From the NCBI GenBank assembly GCA_019136135.1, contig JAGVUR010000060.1, forward strand, positions 1 to 43,368: DNA of 43,368 nt, written 5' to 3'. Shown one piece after another: positions 1 to 7,845 of this stretch (position 1 is the stretch's first letter; each line of letters begins with the position of its first letter). The stretch comes from Verrucomicrobiota bacterium. Lineage in GTDB: Bacteria > Verrucomicrobiota > Lentisphaeria > Oligosphaerales > Oligosphaeraceae. The notes under the pieces are model-generated. The model had not been told where the DNA came from. It searched no databases and was given only the letters and a program-made list of their open reading frames with translations. The position numbers and the translations under genes were made by a program.

Positions 1-113
1 TTTCGCATCTGACTAACGTTTTCGCATCTGACTAACGTTTTCGCATCTGACTAACGTTTTCGCATCTGACTAACGTTTTCGCATCTGACTAACGTTTTCG
101 CATCTGACTAACG
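1..113. repeat. Left terminal array: six direct copies of a 19-bp unit
   Basis: Six head-to-tail copies of TTTTCGCATCTGACTAACG, identical except that the first copy lacks one leading T at the window edge. The 113 bases are identical to the last 113 bases of the window, so this is a direct terminal repeat made of a short tandem repeat. It lies between two hairpins that both carry T tails on the + strand. No spacers are present, so it is not a CRISPR array. The true copy number may not be resolved by the assembly. Role unknown; iterons, packaging-end signal or regulatory sites are possible. Confidence 0.95.
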
Positions 114-136
114 TATGACTTCTCCTATTTTTTTTG

Positions 137-183
137 GGAGGCGGGACCTTTCTGCTAAGGGCCCGCCTCCTATTCAATTTTTT
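137..183 (+). terminator. Hairpin terminator right of the left array
   Basis: GGAGGCGGG at 137-145 pairs perfectly with CCCGCCTCC at 162-170. The stem is extended by CCTT/AAGG (147-150 with 157-160) across one mismatch, leaving a six-base loop. A T-rich tail follows at 171-183 on the + strand. It would stop rightward transcripts leaving the array. It also sits at the 3' end of the leftward genes, but the minus-strand side has A residues rather than T, so it is not a typical terminator in that direction. Confidence 0.6.
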
Positions 184-352
184 AGGCCGCGACTATGTAG
201 GTCATGGGCTTGCACATGTCTAGGTCCATTAACCTATTGGCTATCCTCTCCAATTCCCGATCTCGATATATCAGGCCGGAATCGATCAGGGCTTGAAAAG
301 CTCTGATAATTAGTTGATAATCGACAACAGGTACAGGCATTAGATTATTCAT
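182..352 (-). CDS. Small hypothetical protein (56 aa)
   Basis: A 56-residue frame starting at ATG 352 with a clear AGGAGG ribosome site eight bases upstream. It overlaps the end of the preceding leftward gene by eight bases, which suggests translational coupling. The product begins MNNLMPVPVVDYQ and is a mixed charged, mainly helical-looking protein with an ERIANRLMDLDM stretch. No family is recognised. It ends at the terminator hairpin next to the terminal array. Coding is supported by the strong ribosome site and the tight spacing. Confidence 0.6.
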   Translation of the reverse strand: MNNLMPVPVVDYQLIIRAFQALIDSGLIYRDRELERIANRLMDLDMCKPMTYIVAA

Positions 353-662
353 TGATCTTGCCTCCTAACCCAGTGATTGAACACCCGACAAACCCGTCGG
401 GCGCCGCTACTGCCTTGAGGTCCTCGATGTAGGCATGGAGACTTTCAAACATGGGAGATGTATTCATCTCCCTGTCTGTGAGGTCTGTTTCTAACAACAG
501 ACCAGCCGCTAAACCCAGCATGGGGTCGATTGCGGGATACACCGCAATCGGTCTCAAATGCTGGTGTTTGGGGTATCTAGCAATCTTTTCTTGCAATACC
601 TGAAAATCTGGTATCGCCCCCATAAGATCACCTAATTCTAAATACGACTCTTCTGTTTTCAT
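345..662 (-). CDS. Hypothetical protein (105 aa)
   Basis: A 105-residue protein, first gene of a leftward unit. The start at 662 is well supported by an AAAGGAGG ribosome site six bases upstream and by a sigma70-like promoter at 691-718. The sequence is acidic, with no membrane segment or known motif, and is followed by a coupled 56-codon gene. On a circular map the same leftward transcript would run through the 19-bp array into the genes at 43209-41214. It is expressed from a host-type promoter, so probably early. Function unknown. Confidence 0.75.
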   Translation of the reverse strand: MKTEESYLELGDLMGAIPDFQVLQEKIARYPKHQHLRPIAVYPAIDPMLGLAAGLLLETDLTDREMNTSPMFESLHAYIEDLKAVAAPDGFVGCSITGLGGKINE

Positions 663-690
663 GTTGCCTCCTTTATTTATGTTATATTAT

Positions 691-718
691 AGTATATATC
701 ATATTTACAGTTTGTCAA
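691..718 (-). promoter_or_regulatory. Sigma70-type promoter, leftward
   Basis: On the minus strand: TTGACA (718-713), 16-base spacer, TATACT (696-691). A second TATAAT lies five bases further on but gives a 21-base spacing. The predicted start is about 684, giving a roughly 20-base leader with the ribosome site of the gene starting at 662. The -35 region shares the 11-mer CCTCTTGACAA with the promoter at 36907-36935, so the two early leftward promoters look related. Confidence 0.7.
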
Positions 719-969
719 GAGGCTAAAGCATTTGTTTACGTTTTTTTTAAATATATTTTATCCTGCCTTGGGACTCATATCATATTAATATTATTGATAA
801 TATGTTAAAAAGCTCGACTTTTGTGCGTATATAGGGGGGGGAAATTATTTTTCCCCTAAAAAAAACATAGTAACACTGAAAAATACATAGGGCTTTGACG
901 ATGCACCGATGATCCCGAAGCCCCGATCGTCCCACTAAGGGGAATAACGGACAAAATCAGACCATCGCC

Positions 970-992
970 TAAAAGCTGTAGTTTAGCTTTTA
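970..992. other. Perfect 8-bp stem-loop
   Basis: TAAAAGCT (970-977), seven-base loop, AGCTTTTA (985-992). There is no T tail on either side strong enough to call it a terminator. It sits just upstream of a possible rightward promoter and could be an operator, an RNA element or part of the packaging site. Confidence 0.5.
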
Positions 993-999
993 AGCAGGT

Positions 1000-1028
1000 T
1001 TGGCAATGCTATGTATTGTACTTAGATT
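1000..1028 (+). promoter_or_regulatory. Possible rightward promoter for the terminase/late genes
   Basis: TTGGCA (1000-1005), 17-base spacer, TAGATT (1023-1028). The -35 matches consensus at five of six positions and the -10 at four of six. The location, about 50 bases before the first gene of the rightward structural block, fits, but the match is weak and a phage-activated promoter elsewhere in this region is equally possible. Confidence 0.3.
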
Positions 1029-1079
1029 AAATTTTATCCTGGTTAGCAATCGTTATTCAGGCCGGGATGAGGTCTATAA

Positions 1080-1553
1080 ATGGACGAGAAAATTTCGGAA
1101 ACACCGTTAAGTAATGTTAGCAATGCTATTCAGGGCCCCCGCGAATCCAAGCGCGGGCCCAAAAACATTTCATTAGAAAAAATCATAGCATTGCGTAAAA
1201 GAGGTATGTCAACCTACGAAATTGCTAAATTACTAGGATGTACTCATTCTAACGTGGTACAAAGATTGGCCAAAGTTGATTTGGAAGGTCTTGAATTGTA
1301 TCGTGATAACAAGGATGTAGTGTTAGAGCATAAACAGCGGGAATTATTAAATAATTTGACTCCTGATAAAATCAAAACAATGCAAGGAAAGGATATCATT
1401 ATAAGTGCTGGGATATTAGAAGATAAAATTCGCAACATCAGAGGTGAATCAACGAGTATCGTGGAGGTTCGATCAATCACCGCTACGCTTAACGAAGTCA
1501 CGGACCGGATGCGAAAAGCCGGCCTACTTCACGTGCAAGATGCTGATACATAG
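1080..1553 (+). CDS. terS: Small terminase subunit (TerS)
   Basis: A 157-residue protein with a basic N-terminus and a helix-turn-helix at about residues 43-63 (STYEIAKLLGCTHSNVVQRL). A middle segment reads KQRELLNNLTPDKIKTMQG, followed by a GILEDKIRNIRGESTS stretch, the pattern seen in many phage small terminases. It would recognise the packaging site and load the large subunit. It precedes the terL gene by three small genes. Its base composition is visibly more AT-rich than the genes after 1755. Direct repeats overlap its 5' end. The HTH also permits a regulator, but position and C-terminal pattern favour TerS. Confidence 0.65.
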   Translation: MDEKISETPLSNVSNAIQGPRESKRGPKNISLEKIIALRKRGMSTYEIAKLLGCTHSNVVQRLAKVDLEGLELYRDNKDVVLEHKQRELLNNLTPDKIKTMQGKDIIISAGILEDKIRNIRGESTSIVEVRSITATLNEVTDRMRKAGLLHVQDADT

Positions 1554-1754
1554 CAAGTAAGTATATCATATCATAGTATCATAACAATGCTGATAATCGA
1601 TAAGGTATATTCGTGTAAGTGCTTGATATCATTAGATACATAAGTTTACATAATATCTATTATCTGAACTTGGAGGCGTACCCAGGGGGGTAGACAGGGT
1701 CGGGGGGTTAATTTTATTCCTCTCCATCTTGGCGAAATTATAAAAGGGGTTTAC

Positions 1755-1922
1755 ATGCGGAAGAACAGATATCGTGATGTTAACGAGGCGTTGGAAATCT
1801 TGAGAAGGAACAATATCGCCGCCGAGGACAAGAAGATATATCTTAGGCCAAACATTGGAATCATGCTGTGGGGGGCCGTCGATTATCTGGTGGCCAACGG
1901 TTGGGAGACGATGGTGAAGTGA
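1755..1922 (+). CDS. Small hypothetical protein (55 aa)
   Basis: A 55-residue frame starting at ATG 1755 with an AAAAGGGG ribosome site. It begins MRKNRYRDVNEALEILRRN and contains a hydrophobic GIMLWGAVDYLVANGW segment near the C-terminus. Its stop is two bases from the next start, consistent with one operon. It follows a roughly 200-base AT-rich gap (1554-1754) with ATATCAT-type direct repeats but no gene. No family recognised. Confidence 0.6.
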   Translation: MRKNRYRDVNEALEILRRNNIAAEDKKIYLRPNIGIMLWGAVDYLVANGWETMVK

Positions 1923-1924
1923 CG

Positions 1925-2125
1925 ATGAGTAATCTCTATTGCCCTGCACAGAAGTCCCATTCCCGCGAGTTCGTTGATCGTTATTCCGAGATAGTGTGGC
2001 ACGACTATAGGTACGTCTGTGATTGTTGCGGATGGATAGCGGAGTCCTTCATAGAGCGTTGCCCGTGGTGCAAAAACGAAGTGAGGAGACATGAGCGAGG
2101 GACTTCCCGAGGTGTTTCAGTCTGA
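1925..2125 (+). CDS. Zinc-ribbon small protein (66 aa)
   Basis: A 66-residue protein with cysteine pairs suited to zinc binding: YCPAQ near the start, CDCCGW at about residues 35-40 and CPWC at about 49-52. The start at 1925 lies two bases after the previous stop; the frame overlaps the next gene by 35 bases. Such small ribbon proteins are common beside phage terminase genes but have no assigned task. Function unknown. Confidence 0.6.
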   Translation: MSNLYCPAQKSHSREFVDRYSEIVWHDYRYVCDCCGWIAESFIERCPWCKNEVRRHERGTSRGVSV

Positions 2126-2558
2126 CAAGTCCATGTTTGGGCTTTTTGTTGCCGAATTTAAAAGGTGGGTTGAATATTGGGGCTTGAAGGATTGGGAGCT
2201 TTTCTTCGAGCATAAGCCCCTGGATGAGTGCCGGGCGGAAGTGCTGATGGGGTACGCGGGGCGGGTTGCCACGGTATCGTTCGCCCTGTATTGGGGGTAT
2301 GAGCCGTCGGAGGAAGAAGTGTGCCGGGTGGCGTTTCACGAGGCGAGGGAGCTTTTCTACGGAATGCTGACGTGCCTTGCGAAGGAACGGTTTACAACGC
2401 CTCCGCAGATCGAGGAGGAAACCCATGCATGTATCCGCCGGGACGAGAATACGATCTTTAGGGAGTATTGGATGAGAAGGGAAAAGGGGAAGAAGAAACC
2501 CAAGGCTAAAGCGAAGCCCGTTGCGCCAAAGAAGGCCGGAAAGAAAAAGTGTAAATGA
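2091..2558 (+). CDS. Putative zincin-like (SprT-type) metallopeptidase-like protein
   Basis: A 155-residue protein. The segment VCRVAFHEARELFYGML (about residues 78-94) looks like a degenerate HExxH zinc-protease helix, here HEARE, in the position seen in phage SprT/DUF45-like proteins. The C-terminal 25 residues are almost all lysine, alanine and proline, a nucleic-acid-binding-like tail. The start has a GTGAGGAG ribosome site. The stop overlaps the terminase start (ATGA). The second zinc histidine is replaced by glutamate, so activity is doubtful. Assignment is by motif only. Confidence 0.5.
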   Translation: MSEGLPEVFQSDKSMFGLFVAEFKRWVEYWGLKDWELFFEHKPLDECRAEVLMGYAGRVATVSFALYWGYEPSEEEVCRVAFHEARELFYGMLTCLAKERFTTPPQIEEETHACIRRDENTIFREYWMRREKGKKKPKAKAKPVAPKKAGKKKCK

Positions 2559-4018
2559 TGGAAGGTCTCGAAAGGGAATATGCACAAGTCGCTGTGGCCA
2601 CACGGGACTTTTATGCTGAAAACCCCATCTATGCGTTCCGTGAGTCTTCGGAGAACGAGAAGATTCTGGAAACGGCGGTTGAGACGAGGATATTCACGCC
2701 TCCCAATCCCAAGCAGAAACAGTTGCTGGATGGCTGGCTCGACAACAATAAGAAGGTGTTCACGTTCACTGGCGGGAACCGCATGGGGAAGACGACGATT
2801 CTCACCATCATCGGGATATGCGTCCTTGCCGGGCAGTGGCTTTGGGACGGAACGAAAATAAGTTTCATCCACAAGAAGCCCCGCAAGGTGCGGTTGGTGG
2901 GGCAGGGATGGGAGTCACACATCAAGGCGGTCGTAATCCCGGCGTTAAAGAGGTGGTGGCCCAAGAATCGTCCCCTGAAAACGAGCAAGAACAATCAGGG
3001 GGTGGAGTCCGTCTGGATTGACGTGCTGACCGGAAGCACTATCGAGATTATGTCCAATTCGCAGGAATCTGACATGTTCGAGGGTTGGGACGGCGATCTC
3101 GTGCTGTATGACGAGCCGCCGAGACGTGACATCCGTGTTGCCTGCGCCAGAGGATTGATCGACCGGGAGGGCCGCGAACTTTTCGGTGCTACCCTGATAA
3201 AGGAGGCGTGGATACACAGGGAGGTTATCAAAGCTCGTGACGAGAACGGGAAGCCCGACATGTCCGTTTGCAACGTCACGGGGGAGATATACGACAACCT
3301 CGGATACGGACTCACGCAGGCCGGAATCGACCAGTTCGCCAAGACGCTAAAGCCCGAGGAACGCTTGGCGCGCCTCCATGGGAAGCCGAGCTACATGTCA
3401 ACCCTTGTGTTCCCGAGGTTCGACAGGGAGAAGCATGTCAAGGAGCCTTTCAAGATACCCCTTGACTGGATTGTTGACATCAGCATCGACTTTCATCCGT
3501 CGAAACCGTGGGCCGTGGTGTTCATGGCGACAGCCAGAAACAACTTCAAATACGTTATCAATGAGATACATTCCCATGGCAACCCGAAGTTCATTGCCGA
3601 GGAGATTGTGCGGTACGTGCAGGAGAAAAAGTTACGCGTGGGGATTGTCCAAATTGACCCGTTGGCCAAAGGGGATAGGAATAACGACAACACCGTTTAC
3701 GAGATTGTCGCCGAAGTGTTGGGTTCTCATGGCCTTACGCTTGATGTTGCAAGTAAGGACAAGGACAACGGTATCGCTCTTGTTAACAATCTTCTGTGGA
3801 CAGAGAACGAAATGCCGGGGTTGTACTTTTGCGAGAATTGCGTCCAGACGATTCGACAGACAGAAGACCTTATGTATGACCCTGATTCGCTTAGGCCGAC
3901 GGCTGTTAAGGTTGATGACGATTTTACCGAGTGTCTTTACAGACTTGCCCTCATCGATACGCAATGGTATCCGCCAGTTGCATACGATGCTTCGGCGCAA
4001 CCAAACGTAATGCTATAG
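2555..4018 (+). CDS. terL: Terminase large subunit (TerL)
   Basis: A 487-residue packaging motor. The ATPase domain has a Walker A at residues 72-81 (TGGNRMGKTT) and a Walker B at about 181-189 (DLVLYDEPP), with the acidic pair expected for a terminase. A C-terminal RNase-H-like nuclease begins near residue 305 (DISIDFHPSKPW) with further acidic residues downstream (QIDPLAKGDRNND). It pumps DNA into the prohead and cuts the concatemer. The start overlaps the preceding stop (ATGA), and a second ATG is the next codon. The portal gene follows after eight bases. Length is normal for the family. Confidence 0.93.
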   Translation: MMEGLEREYAQVAVATRDFYAENPIYAFRESSENEKILETAVETRIFTPPNPKQKQLLDGWLDNNKKVFTFTGGNRMGKTTILTIIGICVLAGQWLWDGTKISFIHKKPRKVRLVGQGWESHIKAVVIPALKRWWPKNRPLKTSKNNQGVESVWIDVLTGSTIEIMSNSQESDMFEGWDGDLVLYDEPPRRDIRVACARGLIDREGRELFGATLIKEAWIHREVIKARDENGKPDMSVCNVTGEIYDNLGYGLTQAGIDQFAKTLKPEERLARLHGKPSYMSTLVFPRFDREKHVKEPFKIPLDWIVDISIDFHPSKPWAVVFMATARNNFKYVINEIHSHGNPKFIAEEIVRYVQEKKLRVGIVQIDPLAKGDRNNDNTVYEIVAEVLGSHGLTLDVASKDKDNGIALVNNLLWTENEMPGLYFCENCVQTIRQTEDLMYDPDSLRPTAVKVDDDFTECLYRLALIDTQWYPPVAYDASAQPNVML

Positions 4019-4026
4019 GGGGAAAT

Positions 4027-6105
4027 GTGGGAGACGATATCAAGAAGTGGACGGATGACGAGATTGTTGGTCTGCTTCATGGAGATATGGAGAAGGCGAA
4101 GAGCATCCAGGGCGAGTTGGCCACGCAGAGAGAGGAATATTACAAACTTTTCCGCATGGCACCATATGGCAATGAGCGGGAGGGGTTCGCACAAACCGTT
4201 GCCCCTACTGTTTTTTGCAATCACAAATGGTCGATGGCGAACCTGATGGAGATTTTCAACGAGGAATTCTTCCTCCTGAAAGGGGAGGATGAAGAGCGGG
4301 CGGCAAAATTCCAGAGATTGATCTATACGCAGATGTTCAATCAGCAGGATGGGTTTGCGAAGTTTTACGATTTCCTCTTCAATGCCAATCTATATCACTA
4401 TTCCGTTTTCAAGGTGTACTACAAGGAAGAATTCGATCTGGAAAACGAGAAATTCGAGCGTCTTGCCGTTGAGGAACTTGCCCGCCTAGCACAAGATGAG
4501 AATGTCACGGTCACGAAATACGATGAAGTTGAGCTTGAGGATGGGGGATTTGAGTATCAAAATGTGAAAATCGTCCGCAAAGTGATGAATTTCGCAGGGC
4601 CGCATTTCGAGGTCGTCCCGAATTGGGAATTTTACTATTCTCCTGATTGCAAAATCAATGATTGGGGGGGAATCGAGGGACGTTTGGTGTGTCATGTCGT
4701 TCGTAGGACCCTCAACGATGTGCGGAAAAGGGAAAAGGCGGGGATTTACAGGCCGGGAACGTTCGAGAAGGTCAGGGACTTGCTCGACACCGTCTCGCCT
4801 GACTCGCCGGACAAAACCGAAATCCTTTTTAACGCCGACAGTATAAGCGAAACAGACACGAAAGAGCCGTCGAACCTCGAAGATAATATCCTTGGCAGGC
4901 AGGTGGAGATAAAGGAGTGCTATTTCAACCTCGACATAGACGGCGACGGGTTGCAAGAGCCTGTAATCATTGACGTGGTGAACGATCAGGTGGTATGCCG
5001 GATTGTGGAAAACCCGTATAAGAGGCCGTGCTTCCGCATTGGGAGGATATCCCCAGAACCGCACAAAGTGACGGGCATCGCAAACCCCGCAATCCTCGAC
5101 AACGACCAGAAGATTGCGACGAACCTCCTCCGGCTGATACAGGATTCCGCCGCGTTCGATTGCTACAAGAACCCTGTCACGTCAGACCACAACATGTTTG
5201 TCATGTTGCAGTCACGCAAACCATACGCGGCGATCAAGGGCGACCCTAGCAAGTTGGGTGAGGTGAAAACATCGCCCCCGTCACAGTTCGTGCTGAAAGC
5301 CTATGAGCTGATAAAGAGCGAGAACGAGGAAAAGACCGGAATCACCCGCTACAATCAGGGCATGGATGCGAGGTCCTTGAACAAGACCGCGACCGGGATT
5401 GACGCAATCATGTCCGCATCAGCAAAACCGATGCGCCTTGTCGCCCGGCTTTTGGGTAACGGGGCGATAAAGGGGCTTATCCGCGACTTCATCTTCATTA
5501 ACCAGAAATGGCCCCCGCACAACACAATGCGGCTTCTCGGAACCAAGATAACGGTGAATCCGGAAGACTTGGATGGCCAGCACGAGATTGAGATAGACAT
5601 CGGTGTGTCCATTGCCGAAAAGAACGCGATGGCAAACCAGCTAGACCTCTTTATACAGTTCGCAACACAGGCCGGGATACGGATGGGGATAATGAGCCCT
5701 GCACACGTCCAGAGAGCGCAACGCAAGAAGTACAAACTCCTCGGTATCAAGATCGACGAAATGATGTTCTCGGAAGATGAAATGCGGGAAAATGCGGAAA
5801 TGGCGAAGCGCGCGCCGAAGGAACCGACCGACCTCCGCCAGTATGTACAGCTTGACAAGCTGTTCCCGTACCTAACCCCAATGGAGCAGGCGCAAATTCT
5901 CCAGCATTTCGAGATTCAACCAGACCCGAGACGCGGAAACATGCCGGCAGAGGCGATGAGTGGAGAAAGACCGGCGGACGCGGTGAAGCTCATGCAGGGG
6001 CTTGCCTCCGCCAGACAGCCACAGCCGCCCGTGTCCGTCTCCCCGGCGCAATCCCCGATGTTCGGACAGATGGGACGGCCAATGATAGGAGGGATACGCA
6101 GATGA
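4027..6105 (+). CDS. Portal protein
   Basis: A 692-residue portal, the ring at the head vertex through which DNA passes. GTG at 4027 is chosen because GGGGGA lies just upstream; an upstream ATG in frame at 3931 would overlap terL by 88 bases without a good ribosome site. The protein has the charged N-terminal helices (EEYYKLFRM), a core with VKTSPPSQFV, and the conserved MDARSLNKTATGID segment typical of podovirus portals of the P22/SU10 sort. The C-terminus is proline/glutamine-rich. Position directly after terL supports the call. Confidence 0.85.
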   Translation: MGDDIKKWTDDEIVGLLHGDMEKAKSIQGELATQREEYYKLFRMAPYGNEREGFAQTVAPTVFCNHKWSMANLMEIFNEEFFLLKGEDEERAAKFQRLIYTQMFNQQDGFAKFYDFLFNANLYHYSVFKVYYKEEFDLENEKFERLAVEELARLAQDENVTVTKYDEVELEDGGFEYQNVKIVRKVMNFAGPHFEVVPNWEFYYSPDCKINDWGGIEGRLVCHVVRRTLNDVRKREKAGIYRPGTFEKVRDLLDTVSPDSPDKTEILFNADSISETDTKEPSNLEDNILGRQVEIKECYFNLDIDGDGLQEPVIIDVVNDQVVCRIVENPYKRPCFRIGRISPEPHKVTGIANPAILDNDQKIATNLLRLIQDSAAFDCYKNPVTSDHNMFVMLQSRKPYAAIKGDPSKLGEVKTSPPSQFVLKAYELIKSENEEKTGITRYNQGMDARSLNKTATGIDAIMSASAKPMRLVARLLGNGAIKGLIRDFIFINQKWPPHNTMRLLGTKITVNPEDLDGQHEIEIDIGVSIAEKNAMANQLDLFIQFATQAGIRMGIMSPAHVQRAQRKKYKLLGIKIDEMMFSEDEMRENAEMAKRAPKEPTDLRQYVQLDKLFPYLTPMEQAQILQHFEIQPDPRRGNMPAEAMSGERPADAVKLMQGLASARQPQPPVSVSPAQSPMFGQMGRPMIGGIRR

Positions 6106-6392
6106 CGAATGACGAGTTACAACAACTCGTGGAAATCGGCAGGCAGGCGGAACAGTTCCTTGAATATCTCAAGGAAAACCCGTATTTCAGGCAACTTCTC
6201 GAACGGATAAAGATGGAACTGATGCAACAGATGTACGGCCTCACCACGAACGACAAGGATATATTCGTCATCTTGAAGGCGCAGATGGAAATCATTCCCG
6301 AAATATTGGATGCCGTGTCCGGTGACATCCTCATGGCGCAGGATGCATTGAAAAAGCTGGAGGGCGAGGAAGAAAAGAGTCCCATCCTATGA
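6102..6392 (+). CDS. Hypothetical protein (96 aa)
   Basis: A 96-residue, acidic, helix-rich protein without cysteines, overlapping the portal stop by four bases (ATGA). Its stop in turn overlaps the following start. It resembles small helical proteins encoded after podovirus portals, but I recognise no domain. Probably a structural or assembly cofactor on the basis of position only. Confidence 0.6.
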   Translation: MTNDELQQLVEIGRQAEQFLEYLKENPYFRQLLERIKMELMQQMYGLTTNDKDIFVILKAQMEIIPEILDAVSGDILMAQDALKKLEGEEEKSPIL

Positions 6393-6631
6393 TAGAGATT
6401 GCGGGAACCCCCATCCAACGGGATTTTAGGGATAAAGAGCGGCGGCTGCAAAGAATCATAGCGAGCCACGAAAACTCTCTGGTGCAAAAGGATAGACAGA
6501 TTCTGGAACTCAAGGAAAAAACGGAATTGCTCGAAAAGCGCGTCAAGGAACTTATGGTTATCCTGCGGGCCGCACGCAAGAAAACACGTTCCAGGAAGAT
6601 TTGGAAATCCAAGGAAGCAAAGGAGATATGA
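6389..6631 (+). CDS. Coiled-coil hypothetical protein (80 aa)
   Basis: An 80-residue protein, almost entirely a predicted coiled coil (residues 15-60, KDRQILELKEKTELLEKRV) with a strongly basic tail. Coupled to its neighbours by ATGA overlaps on both sides. No family recognised; it could be an assembly or DNA-binding accessory. Confidence 0.55.
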   Translation: MIEIAGTPIQRDFRDKERRLQRIIASHENSLVQKDRQILELKEKTELLEKRVKELMVILRAARKKTRSRKIWKSKEAKEI

Positions 6632-7845
6632 TGTTAACACACAGAGACCACTGCGGCCTATGCCACAGCAAGGACATTGTGCGTATCTTGGACTTGGGGA
6701 GCATGCCCCCATCGAATGCTTTTTTGACCAAGGCCGATCTTGGCAAACCGGAGCCGGTGTATCCGTTGGAAGTCATGTTCTGTAGGGACTGCACGGCGGT
6801 ACAACTTGGCGCGGTGCTTGACCCAAGGGACATTTTCACCGATTATCGGTATTTCACGTCCGCCTCCGGCCCACTGGTTCAGCATTTTCATCGGATGGCC
6901 GAGAGCTTGGCGCAACGTTTCATCGAGTCGTCGAACGATTTGGTGGTGGAGATCGGCGGGAATGACGGGTCGTTGCTGGAGGCGTTTCCGAAGGGCCAGA
7001 GGGTTTTAAACATCGACCCATCGGTAAACGCCGTCAAGATGTCGCTGGCCAAGGGCATCCCGACACATAAGGGATTCTTCGATTCCCACATTGCAAGAAT
7101 CCTCGCAAGCAAAAGCGCGAAACTCGTTATCGCCAATAATGTCATGGCGCACATTCCCGACATCAGGGATGCCGTCTTGGGTGTCGAGACAATGCTGGCC
7201 CCTGACGGTGTGTTTGTTTTCGAGGTACACAGTTTTGCCAACCTGTTTTCACAGAGCGGATGGGACCAGATTTACCATGAGCATGTTTACTATCATACGT
7301 TGAAGGCACTTAAACGACTACTTGAGGAATTCGGTCTGGAAGTGTTCGACCTTGAGACATATCCGATACACGGGGAGGTAATGCGGGTGTATGCGGCCCG
7401 ACCGGGCGTTTATCCAGTCACGGATGGCCCCTCCCGGCAACTCCGGATGGAAATGTCATGGTATCTGCATCGGGAGGACACGTACCGTGATTTCGCGGGG
7501 CGCGTCGAGGATACCAAGAAGCAACTTGTCCATTTCAGTGACGAGGCCAAGCGGTGCGGGGCCAGCGTTGTCGGGTATGGCGCCCCGGCGAAGGGCAACA
7601 CGCTCTTGAACTACACTGGAATCCACCTTGATTATATCGTGGACACGACGCCCGAAAAGCAGGGGTGTTTCACCCCCGGCAGTCATATCGAAATCTTCCC
7701 GCCAGAGAAGCTACTTACGGATACACCCGACCATCTGATGATTCTGGCATGGAACTACGCCGGGGAAATCAAGGAGAAGGAGCGGGTGTTACACGACCGC
7801 ATCGGGAGTTTCGTCGTTCCCATGCCGACCCTGTGGTACTTATGA
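6631..7845 (+). CDS. SAM-dependent C-methyltransferase of the nucleotide-sugar type
   Basis: A 404-residue enzyme with the three-part layout of sugar C-methyltransferases. An N-terminal zinc site (CGLC near residue 9 and CRDC near 50) is followed by a Rossmann SAM domain with VVEIGGNDGSLLEAF at about 107-121, then a C-terminal domain with GYGAPAKGNTLLNY and IVDTTPEKQGCFTPG. It would methylate a nucleotide-linked deoxysugar. ATG 6631 is preferred over ATG 6628 because of spacing from AAAGGAG. It is the first gene of a three-gene sugar cassette placed inside the structural operon, coupled by ATGA to the acyltransferase. Confidence 0.85.
   Translation: MLTHRDHCGLCHSKDIVRILDLGSMPPSNAFLTKADLGKPEPVYPLEVMFCRDCTAVQLGAVLDPRDIFTDYRYFTSASGPLVQHFHRMAESLAQRFIESSNDLVVEIGGNDGSLLEAFPKGQRVLNIDPSVNAVKMSLAKGIPTHKGFFDSHIARILASKSAKLVIANNVMAHIPDIRDAVLGVETMLAPDGVFVFEVHSFANLFSQSGWDQIYHEHVYYHTLKALKRLLEEFGLEVFDLETYPIHGEVMRVYAARPGVYPVTDGPSRQLRMEMSWYLHREDTYRDFAGRVEDTKKQLVHFSDEAKRCGASVVGYGAPAKGNTLLNYTGIHLDYIVDTTPEKQGCFTPGSHIEIFPPEKLLTDTPDHLMILAWNYAGEIKEKERVLHDRIGSFVVPMPTLWYL

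Larger units (their letters stand above)
719..1079. other. Non-coding region upstream of the small terminase gene
   Basis: About 360 bases without a convincing gene, AT-rich, with several structures. GGGG...CCCC inverted repeats lie near 829-864. GGGCTT/AAGCCC pairs across about 20 bases near 890-925. A perfect 8-bp stem is at 970-992. The 10-mer GCAATGCTAT at 1003 recurs at 1120, and GTTAGCAAT followed closely by TATTCAGG occurs at 1042-1061 and again at 1116-1134, inside the next gene. Direct repeats around the start of a small terminase gene are what a packaging (pac/cos) recognition region can look like; a structured RNA is the alternative. Confidence 0.5.

Noticed and set aside
1..113. 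CRISPR array
   Set aside because: Units are directly adjacent with no spacers, and no cas genes are present; the Cas4-like nuclease belongs to the recombination module.
1..113. Telomere of a linear replicon
   Set aside because: The two ends carry the array in the same orientation, not inverted, which fits circular or terminally redundant DNA rather than hairpin telomeres.
115..306. 63-codon open frame on the + strand beside the left array
   Set aside because: It runs through the terminator hairpin and opposite the better-supported 56-codon leftward gene, has no ribosome site and an unlikely composition.
829..870. Terminator formed by GGGG...CCCC near 829-864
   Set aside because: On the + strand it is followed by A residues, and on the minus strand the T run precedes rather than follows the stem.
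2049..2603. 184-codon minus-strand frame opposite the metallopeptidase-like gene
   Set aside because: Antisense to well-supported, tightly packed late genes, with no ribosome site.
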